From Alopecurus myosuroides (lineage: Eukaryota > Streptophyta > Magnoliopsida > Poales > Poaceae), in assembly GCA_028641055.1 (NCBI GenBank), contig JAPCYS010003881.1, positions 1 to 64,000 on the forward strand: a stretch of DNA of 64,000 nt. The letters run 5' to 3'. Shown in pieces: positions 1 to 9,135 of the stretch. Both the position numbers and the translations under genes were made by a program. The notes below the pieces were generated by a model. That model had not been told where the DNA came from, did not search any database, and was given only the letters and a program-made list of their open reading frames with translations. Positions within the stretch are counted from its first letter, which is position 1; every line of letters begins with the position of its first letter.

Positions 1-643
1 TAGGAAGGTGATTTTGACTAAAGATAATTTAGCAAGGAAAGGGTGGAAAGGTGATATGCTTTGTTCCTTTTGTGGGAACAACGAGACAGTAGATCATCTC
101 TTTATTTCTTGTCCTCTGGCTAAACTTATTTGGAGAGTGATCTTTTGTACTTTTAATATTACTCCCCCCTCCAACGTGACTAATATGTTTGGGAATTGGC
201 TTAATGGGATTGATGTGAGAACTAAAAGAAGGATTAGGATTGGGGTTTCGGCCATTTGTTGGGCTATCTGGACATGTAGAAACAATATTGTTTTTAACAG
301 GAAGACCTCCTTTCATGCTTTACAGGTTATTTTCTCAGCAGCTCATTGGATCCAGCTATGGGCTTTATTACTCTCTCCAGATCAGAGGAAGCTTATGATG
401 GATGGCTGCACTCGTCTACTTACGGTGGCACAGGATTTTTTCTCCCCACATACGTGGCAGCATCATAATAGGATTTCGTAGTTTCCTTTTGTTTTTGCTG
501 TTTTGGTTTAAGGAGATCATCCTGTTACTTTGTAAGTTGAAAACTATTGTACACGGTGGGATATTTTGATTTCAAATAAGTAATAAAGGCTGTGTGCATC
601 ACTCGATGCAGAGGCCGGGGTTATCCCCATTTCTAAAAAAAAA
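1..643 (+). mobile_element. LINE (non-LTR retrotransposon), 3' end fragment
   Basis: The coding tail of a plant LINE ORF2 (to 481) is followed by a short 3' UTR with an AATAAAG signal (near 579) and an A-tract at 635-643, which marks the 3' terminus. The element enters from beyond the left edge, so its 5' state is unknown. The UTR tail, with a 'GCAGAGGCCGGGG' block before the A-tract, is of the type common in grass LINEs. Confidence 0.85.
2..481 (+). pseudogene. LINE ORF2 C-terminus, reverse-transcriptase zinc-binding domain
   Basis: This is the end of a LINE ORF2, open from the window edge to a TAG at 479-481. It carries the zf-RVT signature found after the reverse transcriptase domain in plant LINEs: Cys19-x2-Cys22-x7-His30-x4-Cys35 counted from the first in-frame start-like codon, followed by the aromatic 'IWTCRNNIVF' block seen in this family. 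The domain is thought to bind nucleic acid. No endonuclease or polymerase part lies in the window, so whether the whole copy is active cannot be judged. It is a transposon gene, not a host gene. Confidence 0.85.
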
Positions 644-644
644 T

Positions 645-687
645 TAAATATAAATCTAGATGTACACTTATTTGTGGACGGAGTGAG
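645..687. mobile_element. Stowaway-like MITE, half element
   Basis: Read on the minus strand this starts TA-CTCACTCCGTCC and continues with a Stowaway-like sequence for about 40 bp, then stops at the LINE A-tract. Only one terminus is present, so the MITE is truncated or was split by the LINE insertion. Confidence 0.5.
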
Positions 688-1661
688 TATAGACGAATAG
701 GCTTCTAACCAGGTCACCGTTTCTACGGTTAGACCCTGTGTGCTGCTGCAGCTCGGGGATGCATAGGAGCCCGTCTACAGGACGGTCCACGGACGTCAAA
801 CCGGACGGACATTGCTTTGGGGTGGCACTGGCCCAATGAACCCCCTCCCTTAAATAGGTCCCCATGGCCATTTTGCCCATTTTTTCTCAGTTCCACATAC
901 TCAAATACTTTTTAGTTTGTGTTACAATAAAATTTTGAGTTCTTAAACACCAAATAAACAATAAAGTACCACATAGTTTATGAATTAAAATAGGATAAAA
1001 TGACTATTGGTTTCCTATGTGGGCCCACATATTCTCAGACAAATCTTACCGCGAACTGTGGTGGCTGTCACGATCACGGTTCTCACGGCGAGCATGAAGG
1101 AACTTGTGAAACGTCGCCACTCCAGGCTCGGGCAATTTACCTTAAAATTCAATCCTTGGTAAATGATATCGTCATCACGCTCAGCGTCAACTATCATACC
1201 ATGCATTGCTCTATGTTCTAGCAGGGTGGTGAACAGTTTCCCAACGAGATTGAAACAAACAAATGATCGCTCCACATCTACTAGAAGAAAAAAACATATA
1301 GGCGCAAACATACTAGCAATGAGCCTTAGTGGACATCGCTTCTACTAACTGGTGGCAGCGTATGGTCAAACTGACACGCTTCCGGTTAGCTTTACCAGGA
1401 GTGGGTTATTTGACCCGCCCGCTATAGGAACATTCCACCAAGCTGTGTGGGCGAGATAGGCAATAGTAGAAGTATGTCCGCGCGGAGACACGCTACCAGT
1501 ACACTATATAGTAGCAGCGAGGGCTTTGTGGCGCAAGCTACCAGTACAGATATGCATTTATTTAGTGCACACAAGGTGGCTCTCCTCTCTCGTTTCAGAT
1601 TGATCAAACAATAGAGCATGAGCAGCCGCCGTCGCCCTGAGCTGCCGACACCGCCCCGAGC
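688..1661. other. Unassigned DNA left of a CACTA terminus
   Basis: I recognise no gene or complete element here. A 98-codon open frame on the minus strand (1015-1311) has no recognisable domain and no neighbouring exon that I can join to it. The region is of mixed composition and may be degraded transposon sequence. Confidence 0.4.
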
Positions 1662-1910
1662 CACTACTAGGGAAAAGGTGATGCGTTGCGCACCAAAATG
1701 GGCTATGCGTGGCGAACCAGGGTGCGCCACCATAGTTGCGCCGCGCTATTGGAATAGCCGTGGCGCACATTCCTGGTGCGTCACGCCTACTGATAGCCGT
1801 GGCCGGCGCATGTCCATGTTGCGTCACACCTATATTTTGGCGAGCCACGGCTAGTTTCACCTGGTGCGCCACGTCTAAGGTTTCAGGTGTGCCACGACTA
1901 TTATTTCATG
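1662..1910 (+). mobile_element. CACTA transposon terminus with subterminal repeats
   Basis: A CACTACTAGGGAAAAGG terminus at 1662 faces right. Behind it come several copies, in both orientations, of a GTGGCGCAC-like motif (for example around 1740-1880), the usual arrangement of short subterminal repeats that bind the TnpA-type protein in CACTA elements. No other terminus in the window matches it (those at 3531 and 6630 differ after the first few bases), so the opposite end is missing or displaced. Confidence 0.65.
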
Positions 1911-2945
1911 TTTTTTTAAATATGCAGTATCGTATTTATACAAGTATATACAATTCAAATACATGTATATACAGTTCAAATACAGAAGAGTATACGTAGG
2001 CAAAGTTGATTAAAACAGTGATGCGATGAACAAATAATATATCATATCCGATCACCTTACTTAGTGTGCTGAATGGCTACATCAAGGCATGTTCTATTAA
2101 ATTAAGAAAGTAGACATGAGTAAATTGCTTGTATTTTTATAACTTGTTGAGACATGGATCGTTGTTAAAGAGTTATAAAGAACAACTAGAATGGTTCATC
2201 TGAAGTTGTTCAAGATAAAATGTAGAACTCATAAATATAGTCTGCCCACAATCAGAAAGGCTACTTTATTGGAGAAAGGCAGCACCTACCTATCACAAAA
2301 CAAAGGCAGCACCTACCTATCACAAAACAAATGGCAGCACCTACCTATCACAAAACAAATGCAGAAAGGCTATCTACTTTATTGGAATATCCAAAAACAA
2401 AGCAACACTTTTAGGTGGATTCCTGAATCATGTGACGAAACCGATGCTTTGCCAGCATTGTGAAGCCACATGGGAAACAGTTGGTATGCATTGGCGGTGG
2501 GGGAAATGTTCTATTTTCTCGATACAGCATTAGCATCTCTGTTAACTGAAACTATACCAAAGGGTTCCGAAATCCATTTCAGATCCGTCTAATCTAGGAA
2601 CAAGCATTAGCATCTCCGTTAAGTGAAGTGTCTACCGCGTGTTCATCTGAGGTTGTAAACAAGAAGTTCACCGCGGCCACCAGGAGCAGGCGCATCCTGG
2701 ATCCACAACGACGACGGGAGGGAGTGGGCTGGGATGGAGGGGGGATGGGAGGGAGGGGGGCTGACCTGGATCCACAACGACGACGAGGATGGAGTGGGCG
2801 ATCTGCTGCTCGACGACCTGCTCTGCTCCTCCTCGACACTAGCGTGGGGATGGGATACGACGGCGGCGTGTGGGTGCGGGTGCGGGTGATGAAGTTTGAT
2901 CTGTGGTGACCACCACTTAGAAAACAAAGCACTGAGGCAAGCACA
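1911..2945. other. Interior of a CACTA remnant, no gene recognised
   Basis: The left part is AT-rich with short ATGTATAT-type repeats; the right part (2640-2930) is GC-rich and strand-asymmetric. Overlapping open frames there (2594-3047, both strands) are Arg/Pro/Gly-rich and overlap each other, which is typical of GC-rich DNA and not of real coding. It may be a promoter or 5' UTR region of the element. Confidence 0.4.
2278..2360 (+). repeat. Three tandem copies of a 27-28 bp unit
   Basis: The unit GGCAGCACCTACCTATCACA plus AAACAAA(T) occurs three times head to tail starting at 2278, 2305 and 2333. The block is flanked by a near-identical CAGAAAGGCTA...CTTTATTGGA sequence on both sides (about 2253 and 2362), which suggests slippage or unequal exchange. 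Confidence 0.85.
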
Positions 2946-3226
2946 TTGGAACCGGTTTGTGATACAAACCGGTCCTAAAGGGTCTGCCCCTGGGCCCCCC
3001 TCCCTGCAGCAAATGGCCGCAAGGCCTTTAGGACCGGTTTGTATCACAAACCGGTCCTAAAGGGTCTGTCCCCTGGGCCCCCCTCCCTGCAGCAAATGGC
3101 CGCAAGGCCTTTAGAACCGGTTTGTAAATGGCCGCAAGGCCTTTAGAACCGTTTTGTAACACAAACCGGTTCTAAAGGCCTTGCGGCCATTTGCTGCAGG
3201 GAGGGGGCCCAGGGACAGAGGTTTTC
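2946..3226. repeat. CACTA-type subterminal repeats in tandem and inverted order
   Basis: CCGGTTTGTATCACAAACCGG-type motifs, each a short palindrome followed by TCCTAAAGG, recur from 2950 to 3175. A longer unit with GGGCCCCCCTCCCTGCAG and GGCCGCAAGGCC occurs twice in direct order (2990 and 3070) and once inverted (3172-3215), so 3070-3215 can fold into a hairpin with arms of about 50 bp. This motif family is typical of grass CACTA ends, but no CACTA terminus directly adjoins it. Confidence 0.6.
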
Positions 3227-3235
3227 TCATTTTTT

Positions 3236-3531
3236 GCAGCAACAGCGAGGGCTTACCCCAGGCGCTTCCGCAAAAATTCGCCTGGGGTATGTGTTATACC
3301 GGAGGCGAACATGTACGTTATTCGCCTGGGGTAAAGGAAGAGTGCCATGGGTGGTGATGGGTGGCCCTGCCACACTTTACCCCAGGCGCTTCCGGAATTG
3401 GTTCGCCTGGGGTAACAGACTTACCCCAGGCGCGTAGTTCTCCTGTTCGCCTGCGCTAAGTAGCCCAGGCGCATCGACTTGCTTGTTCGCCTGTGGTAGG
3501 ATATGCTGCTATAAGTAAATCTCTAGTAGTG
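3236..3531. mobile_element. CACTA terminus inserted in an older CACTA transposase
   Basis: Reading leftwards from 3531 the minus strand begins CACTACTAGAGATTTACTT, a CACTA terminus, followed by repeated CGCCTGGGGTAA motifs in both orientations (3240-3490). The terminus lies exactly where the reading frame of the neighbouring transposase pseudogene is interrupted, so this element appears to have jumped into the older one. Its other end was not found. Confidence 0.6.
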
Positions 3532-3532
3532 T

Positions 3533-6023
3533 GTCCATAAATATCTTTGATTTCCTTCCTAGCGTGCCTTTTCCACTCATTCTTCCCTCATGCGGCGATT
3601 CGGGAACACCAATCGACTTAAAGTCTGGAAGAAAGTCAACACAAAACTCAATTACCTCATCTGTTCCATAACCCTTGGAGATGCTTCCTTCTGGCCTAGC
3701 ACGGTTGTGAACATATTTCTTTAAGACTCCCATAAATCTCTCAAAGGGGAACATATTGTGTAGAAACACATGACCGAGAATGGTAATCTCTTTGACTAGG
3801 TGGACTAGGAGGTGTGTCATAATATTGAAGAAGGATGGTGGGTACACCAACTCGAAGCTGACAAGACATTGGACAACATCTGTCTGCAACGATGATAGAC
3901 TTTATGGATTGATTACCTTCTGAGAAATTGCATTGAGGAATGCGCATAACTTCACAATGGGTAGTCGAACATTTTCTGGTAGACTCCCCATCAACGCAAT
4001 CGGAAGCAATTGTGTCATCAACACGCGGCAGTCATGAGACTTCAGGTTTTGAAATTTTTCCTCCGCCACATTTATTATTCCCTTTATATTCGACGAGAAG
4101 CCGGACGGGACCTTGATACTATTTAGTGCTTCAAAAAATATTTCCTTCTCTTCCTTGGTAAGAGCGTAGCTGGCAAGACCACCTTGAAACCGCTCAGGAT
4201 TCTTGCCGTCTCGTCCTTTCGTGTGTTGTTGGTCCTGCCGTGCTTCAGATGTATCTTTTGACTTCCCATACAAGCCAAAGAAGTCTAGCAGATTCACGCA
4301 GAGATTCTTCGTCAGGTGCATCACGTCGATCGCAGAGCGGACATCTAGGATTTTCCAATAGGGTAGTTACCAAAATATAGATTTCTTCTTCCACATGGGT
4401 GCGTGTCCATCAGCGTCATTCAGAACAACTTGTCTGCCCGGACCCTTTCCAAATATTACTTTCAAATCCTTCACCATATCAAATACATCATCACCAGATC
4501 GAATGATAGGCGTCTCCCGGGTATCTGCCTCACCATTGAAATGTTTGCCATCTTTTCTTAAGGGGTGCTTGCGCGGAAGAAAACGACGATACCCGAGGTA
4601 CACAACCTTCTTACCTTTATCCAGATATACACTTTCGGTGTCATCTCTAAACAGTGTGTGCATGCATTGTATCTCTTGTTTATATGTCCAGAAATGTTAC
4701 TAAGAGCAGGCCAATCGTTGATGATTACGAACAACAATGCTCGTAGGTTAAATACTTTTGTACGTACTCGTCCCACACAGCTACACCTTCTTCACGCCAC
4801 AATTGTAAAAGTTCATCGACTAATGGCCTTAGGTACACATCAATGTCGTTGCCCGGTTGTCTCGGGCCTTGGATCAGCACTGGCATCATAATGAACTTCC
4901 TCTTTATGCATAACCAAGGAGGAAGATTATAGATACATAGAGTTACAGGCCAGGTGCTATGGTTGCAGCTCTGCTCACTAAATGGATTAAATCCATCTGT
5001 ACTTAGACCAAACCATAAGTTCTTTGCCTCACCTGCAAAGCGCGGGAACTTTCTCTCAATTTTTCTCCACTGCGACCCATCAACGAGGTGTCTCAACATC
5101 TCATCTTTCTTACGATCTTCCATGTGCCATCGCAAAAGTTGGCATACTCTTTGTTTCTGAACAAACGTTTCAACCGTGGTATTATAGGAGTATACCACAT
5201 CACCTTTGTAGGAACCCTCTTCCTGGGTCACTCACCCTCAACATCGCCAGGGTCGTCTGGTCTGATCTTATACCGCAATGCAGTGCATACCTGGCATTGT
5301 TCCAAATTCTCGTACTTCTCACCGCGGTAGAGGATACATTCATTAATGCAGGCATGTATCTTCTCCCCGTCTAATCCTAGGGGGCATACAAGTTTTTCTG
5401 CTTTGTATGTACTGTCGGGCAATTCATTGTTTTTAGGAAGCTGCTTCTTCACTGTTTGCAGCAACTTTGTAAATCCGCTGTCAGTCACACCGTTCTCGGC
5501 CTTCCATTGGAGCAATCAGTGTGCTGCCAAGATTTTTCAGTCCGTCTTCGCAAGTTGGATACAACAATGGTTTGTGATCCTTTAACATCTGGTCGAACTT
5601 CACCCTCACATTTTCATTATTGCTTTCTGTCTTTGCATCCGTAATAGACTGGCCAAGATCATCGATGGGCTCATCTGGTGCCTGCAACTCGGATTCCACT
5701 TCATTGTTATCTTCTATTCCAGTACCGGCACCGTATTCAGGGAACATGTCATAATTCTCTTCTTCTTTCGTTGTCTTCCATCATAACCCCTCTTTCTCCG
5801 TGCTTGGTCCAACAATTATAGTCGGGCATGAAACCGGATTGAAACAGGTGAAAGTGGATGACTCTGTGAGAGGAGTGTTCCTTCTGATTCCGACATACAG
5901 CACATGGACAACAGATAAAATTATTCCGCTTGTTTGCCCGGGCCACCTCGAAAAATAACCCACGTCTTTCATGAACCCGACAGAGCGTCGGTAAGCGTAC
6001 ATCCATTGCTGGTTCATCTGCAT
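3533..6023 (-). pseudogene. CACTA (En/Spm) TNP2-type transposase, decayed
   Basis: Broken minus-strand frames line up in the order of a TNP2 transposase. The transposase-associated N-terminal domain is at 6023-5749, with a CX2C-type 'CCPCAVC' and 'LFQSGFMPDYNCW'. An acidic linker follows at 5747-5481 and a zinc-finger-like segment at 5515-5228. The core is at 5231-4725, with 'LSTDGFNPF' and 'PGNDIDVYLRPLVDEL', and a further core segment at 4663-4367. The DUF4218 region is at 4324-3509, with 'LKSHDCRVL' and 'PFERFMGVLKKYV'. The frame changes several times and the C-terminal part, including DUF4216, is missing where another CACTA terminus cuts in at 3531. The likely start is an ATG near 6012 in the MNQQW context. 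Such proteins cut and join CACTA ends in the nucleus; this copy cannot be functional. Confidence 0.85.
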
Positions 6024-6349
6024 TATATGATTATTAATTAATAACTGTTACAAAACACCGTGAATAGAGAAATGACCAATATTACATCGACAGATGAAAG
6101 GTTAAAGTTGGTACCTCGACCGAGGAGGAAAGAAGGACGAGAAAACTTATTTAATTAAGTGTGGCTCGGACAAATTAAATCGTACTTGTTTTCTGCGAGC
6201 TGAAATGGCGTTATTCTCCGGGGCATTTCATCAAACACCTCTTGTGCATAGGAGGGGAAAAAAAATGAGCACACACCACACAACTAGAAATATGTCCTCC
6301 AAAGTGGGTGACATGAGGAAATTCAAAAAAAAAAGTGGGTGACATGAGG
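6024..6349. other. 5' region of the decayed CACTA transposase gene
   Basis: About 330 bp between the transposase start and the subterminal repeats. No exon was recognised; it is presumably leader or promoter sequence of the minus-strand transposase. Confidence 0.4.
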
Positions 6350-6630
6350 AGAAGAGAGGGCTTGCAGAGTTTATATATAGTGGGGGTGTCATTTGCCCCG
6401 GTTGGTGGCTCCAACCGGGGCAAAAGACCCCCCACACCACGAGCCTGAGCGGGCTCTGCTCGTCGAGGGCCTTTAGCCCCGGTTGGAACCACCAATCGGG
6501 GCAAATGAGCCCCCCACCATGCGCCCTGCTCGCCCCGGCCCCACCTCTGCAGTCTTTTGCACCGGGTGGTGGCCGAGCCGGGACGAAAGGGGTGCTCGCG
6601 GGTGAGCAAAAGCCCCGTTTTCCACTAGTG
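6350..6630 (-). mobile_element. 5' terminus and subterminal repeats of the older CACTA
   Basis: The minus strand starts CACTAGTGGAAAACGGGGC at 6630. Inside it are repeats of GCCCCGGTTGG in direct and inverted order (for example 6395-6425 and 6475-6505), the binding-site-like subterminal pattern of CACTA elements. Its orientation fits as the 5' end of the element carrying the transposase pseudogene to the left. Confidence 0.65.
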
Positions 6631-7473
6631 ATGGCGTAATTATCGTAACATATACAACATGTGTGTACTTTTTAGATGAAACGCCGTAGGCGTTTTGTTC
6701 GAGGCAAATCCCAGTGGTAGGACGAGGTAACGCCGAGCCGTAGCACGCATTACGATCAATGCACGCTTCGACGAATGCGCACAACGACCTATGTATCCAC
6801 TTTAAAATCTTTATAAATGGTTATCAAGACGAAGCCGAGCCATAAAAAAATATCGAGACGAAGCCGTGCCATAGTATTCTGTATATTACATACTTCCCGT
6901 ACTTCCGGTTTCAGTTTTTTATATATCGAGACAAAAACAAAGCCGTAGTACTAAAAAGGTATACGGAGGAGTACGTATTAGACCCGCTGCGTAGACTCAG
7001 ATTTGCATTTTTTGTGTGAACCCTCGTGTACGTCGCTATCAAAAGAAGAAAAGGAAAAAAAATGAACACGCAACTGCGCGTGCTAGCGGAAAGTAAACTT
7101 CTGCTAATGATTAGGGATTTGCTCTGCCATGCGTCACGTTCCCTTCCTGAAGGTGAAGGGAACCCTTCTCGTAGTCGTACCCAGAAGAAACATGTCTGGT
7201 TTGGGAAAAGTCGAGGGAAAATATCGGCCCAAAAACGCGACAAACAAATGGGCTTTTCGGGACATGCAGGGATCAGGTATTGGGCCGGGATGATGCTCCC
7301 TAATCCCGGGAAAGACACGAGAAACAAATGAGGCCTAAAGAGCCTTCCGCTAGGGGTAGTTTGGTAAATAAAGACAAACTAAATCCTAATGGCCTATGGT
7401 TAATCTTATTCTAGGACGGTCTAATATAGTTGGTGTCTTAACTATGTTTCGTTAGGTTACATACTTACATAGG
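6631..7473. other. Intergenic DNA, no gene recognised
   Basis: Short motifs such as CGAGACGAAGCCG recur (about 6827, 6855), and open frames on both strands at 6911-7331 mirror each other without a recognisable domain. Nothing more can be supported. Confidence 0.4.
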
Positions 7474-7990
7474 AGAAGTGATACGGGAGAGTGTGACAGA
7501 TGCGCGCACACACGCCGTCTAATTTTCGAGTGGAGGCACGACTTTCCTAGAATATTGGTAAATGTCCCGTTGTGGACGATTCTCTTTTGAAAACAACAAG
7601 CTCCTTACGGCAACCAGCTCTGTCCTGATCGGCGACGCTGGAGTGGAGTCCGAGTCAGAGAACCCGAGCACGGAACGGAACCAGCTAGCGCCGTCATGCC
7701 TGCCATCACCATGGCTTCCGTGCTAAACCCGTTCATCCATCATGAACCACCTTAAATAGCGATCGTTGGAGAGCTTGGGCCGGTGCAGATACATGCGTGG
7801 CCAGGGAGTAATCAATCCATCAGTAGTCGATATGAAGCTGGAGAAGGTGGTCTTCGCGCTCAACGGGCGGCACTACGTGGTGGCCGGCGGCGAGCTCCAT
7901 CCGTCCACCACGCTGCTCGACTTCATCCGGACAAGGACGCCCTTCACCGGAACTAAGCTCGGCTGCGGCGAAGGTAAACACATATGCACG
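7474..7990 (+). repeat. Duplicated aldehyde oxidase 5' region, copy 1
   Basis: This stretch matches 28,440-29,090 in the same order and strand. Shared landmarks are a GACAG(A)(T/C)GCGCGC block, GTGGAGGCACGACTTTCCTAGA, a GGAGTC...GAGAAC block, a 'CCTTAAATAGCGA' TATA-like box and the exon that follows. The copies differ by many substitutions and indels, so the duplication is not recent. Confidence 0.8.
7832..7973 (+). pseudogene. Aldehyde oxidase first exon (copy 1), orphaned
   Basis: The exon encodes the start of a molybdenum-containing aldehyde oxidase/xanthine dehydrogenase-type protein: 'KLEKVVFALNG', then 'HPSTTLLDFIRTRTPF', ending 'KLGCGEG' just before a GT donor at 7974. In the family this is the beginning of the N-terminal [2Fe-2S] domain, and the next exon should continue with the remaining cluster cysteines (GCGAC). 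That exon is not found: after a short intron stretch the sequence passes into a LINE. The start is taken at the ATG at 7832; the second copy (28,920) has two extra codons there, so this copy may have lost its original start context. Plant aldehyde oxidases act in the cytosol in abscisic acid and auxin-related aldehyde oxidation, but this fragment alone cannot do so. Confidence 0.75.
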
Positions 7991-8072
7991 CATGTTTCTC
8001 GTTGGGGTTGAGCACGAGGTGCTTGGGCAAGTCTAGCTATCTGGCACGGCTCAGCGACCAGCGGGTCCCTAA

Positions 8073-9108
8073 GAGCATGTCTAACGGGCCCCTTATAACG
8101 CGAGCGCCCCGTAAAATTCCGGCGGCATACGGGGTGCGGGCCAAAACGACCGTCTAGCAGCCCCCGTATGCGGCCTGGCCCGTACTAAAATTTTACGGGG
8201 CCTGCGAAACCGCCCCCTCCGCCCCGTACTTATAGTGGGTGAGGGTTGGGGTGGGGGTCCAACCCCCCACCCGCAACCCTAGCTCCGCCGCGCGCCGCCG
8301 CAGCTCCGGTGAGAAATTACGCACGCGCCGCCGCCCCATTCCAAGCGCCTCCACCGCGATGAGCTCCCCCCGACGGTTCCGGCTCCTCCACCGCCCGCTC
8401 CAAGCGCCGCCGCGAGCCGGAGACGCTCGAGGAGGCGTGGCGGCTCCACTGCAAACATTCCGTTGCAGTGAGCCGCCGCGCCGCCTGCAAGTACGCGGCG
8501 TGGCCGGCGGCCATGCCGCCGACTCTGGCGGACTACGCCGCGGGCGGGAGGTACCACACCGTCGACCCGCCGCCGCGGCCGATGAGCGGCCCCCAATTCG
8601 CGAAATGGCGCGCGGATTGGGAGCTGCACCAGCAGTGCAAGCGCGGCGGCGACGGCGCAAGCGGCAGCGGAGGAGGAGGCGCGGCGACAGCGCAGGAGGA
8701 GGAGGTACCGGCGACAGAGGAGGAGGAGGAGGCCGCCTTCGCGGCGGCGGTCGAGCTTTCGAAGAAGGAAGCAGCGGCCGCGGCGCGGGCGGAAGCGGAG
8801 GAGGAGGCGAAGGCCGTCGCCAACGTCGAGCAGTTCAAGGCGATGGAGGCTTCCGGCCCCGTCGTCTTCCTAGACTAGATTAGGTTAGGACGAGCTCGAG
8901 CTCGATTTCATGTAGCAATGGTGATCATCTGAATAAAATCGAGTTCATCTTTTCTCCGCGAAGTTCAAATTCAAACATACGGGGCGGAGATAGGGGGTCT
9001 GCTAGATGAACTTGCAAATTTGAGCATAAATTTTCCTAGATTTCGTGTGCAGGGCCCTCTACACGCGATTTAGGGGGCGAAATTTTAAGGGTCCTGTTAG
9101 ACATGCTC
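8073..9108. mobile_element. PIF/Harbinger-type element, 1,036 bp, TAA target duplication
   Basis: The termini are near-perfect inverted repeats: GAGCATGTCTAAC at 8073 and its complement ending at 9108, extending imperfectly for about 25 bp. They are flanked by TAA at 8070-8072 and 9109-9111, the 3-bp target typical of Tourist/Harbinger elements. Joining the flanks gives a sequence that appears to continue the LINE coding region, so the element sits within the LINE. It carries no transposase and is non-autonomous, but holds an ORF with a polyadenylation signal. Confidence 0.85.
8359..8878 (+). pseudogene. Gene-like ORF carried by the Harbinger element
   Basis: From 8468 a frame stays open to TAG at 8876-8878, with 'MPPTLADYAAGGRYHTVDPP' in its first part, a Trp-containing 'KWRADWELHQQCKRGG' block, then a Glu/Ala-rich stretch with the look of a coiled coil and the ending 'PVVFLD'. 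Upstream, the same kind of sequence continues in another frame from an ATG at 8359, with a TGA at 8360-8362 in the main frame, so one indel seems to break the N-terminus. A polyadenylation signal AATAAA follows at about 8932. I do not recognise the protein. The order of short leader, ORF and poly(A) signal between the inverted repeats suggests a captured gene or a family-specific passenger gene. No function can be assigned. Confidence 0.5.
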
Positions 9109-9135
9109 TAAGAGCTCTCACCCGGGTTGGATCGG

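Noticed and set aside
1015..1311. Minus-strand 98-codon ORF
   Set aside because: No recognisable domain, no adjacent exon, and a competing plus-strand frame over the same bases.
6911..7331. Overlapping plus and minus ORFs
   Set aside because: They mirror each other and show no protein-like motif.
7766..7831. Upstream extension of the aldehyde oxidase exon to an earlier ATG
   Set aside because: The second copy starts at MDLKLEKV, and the extra residues do not resemble the family.
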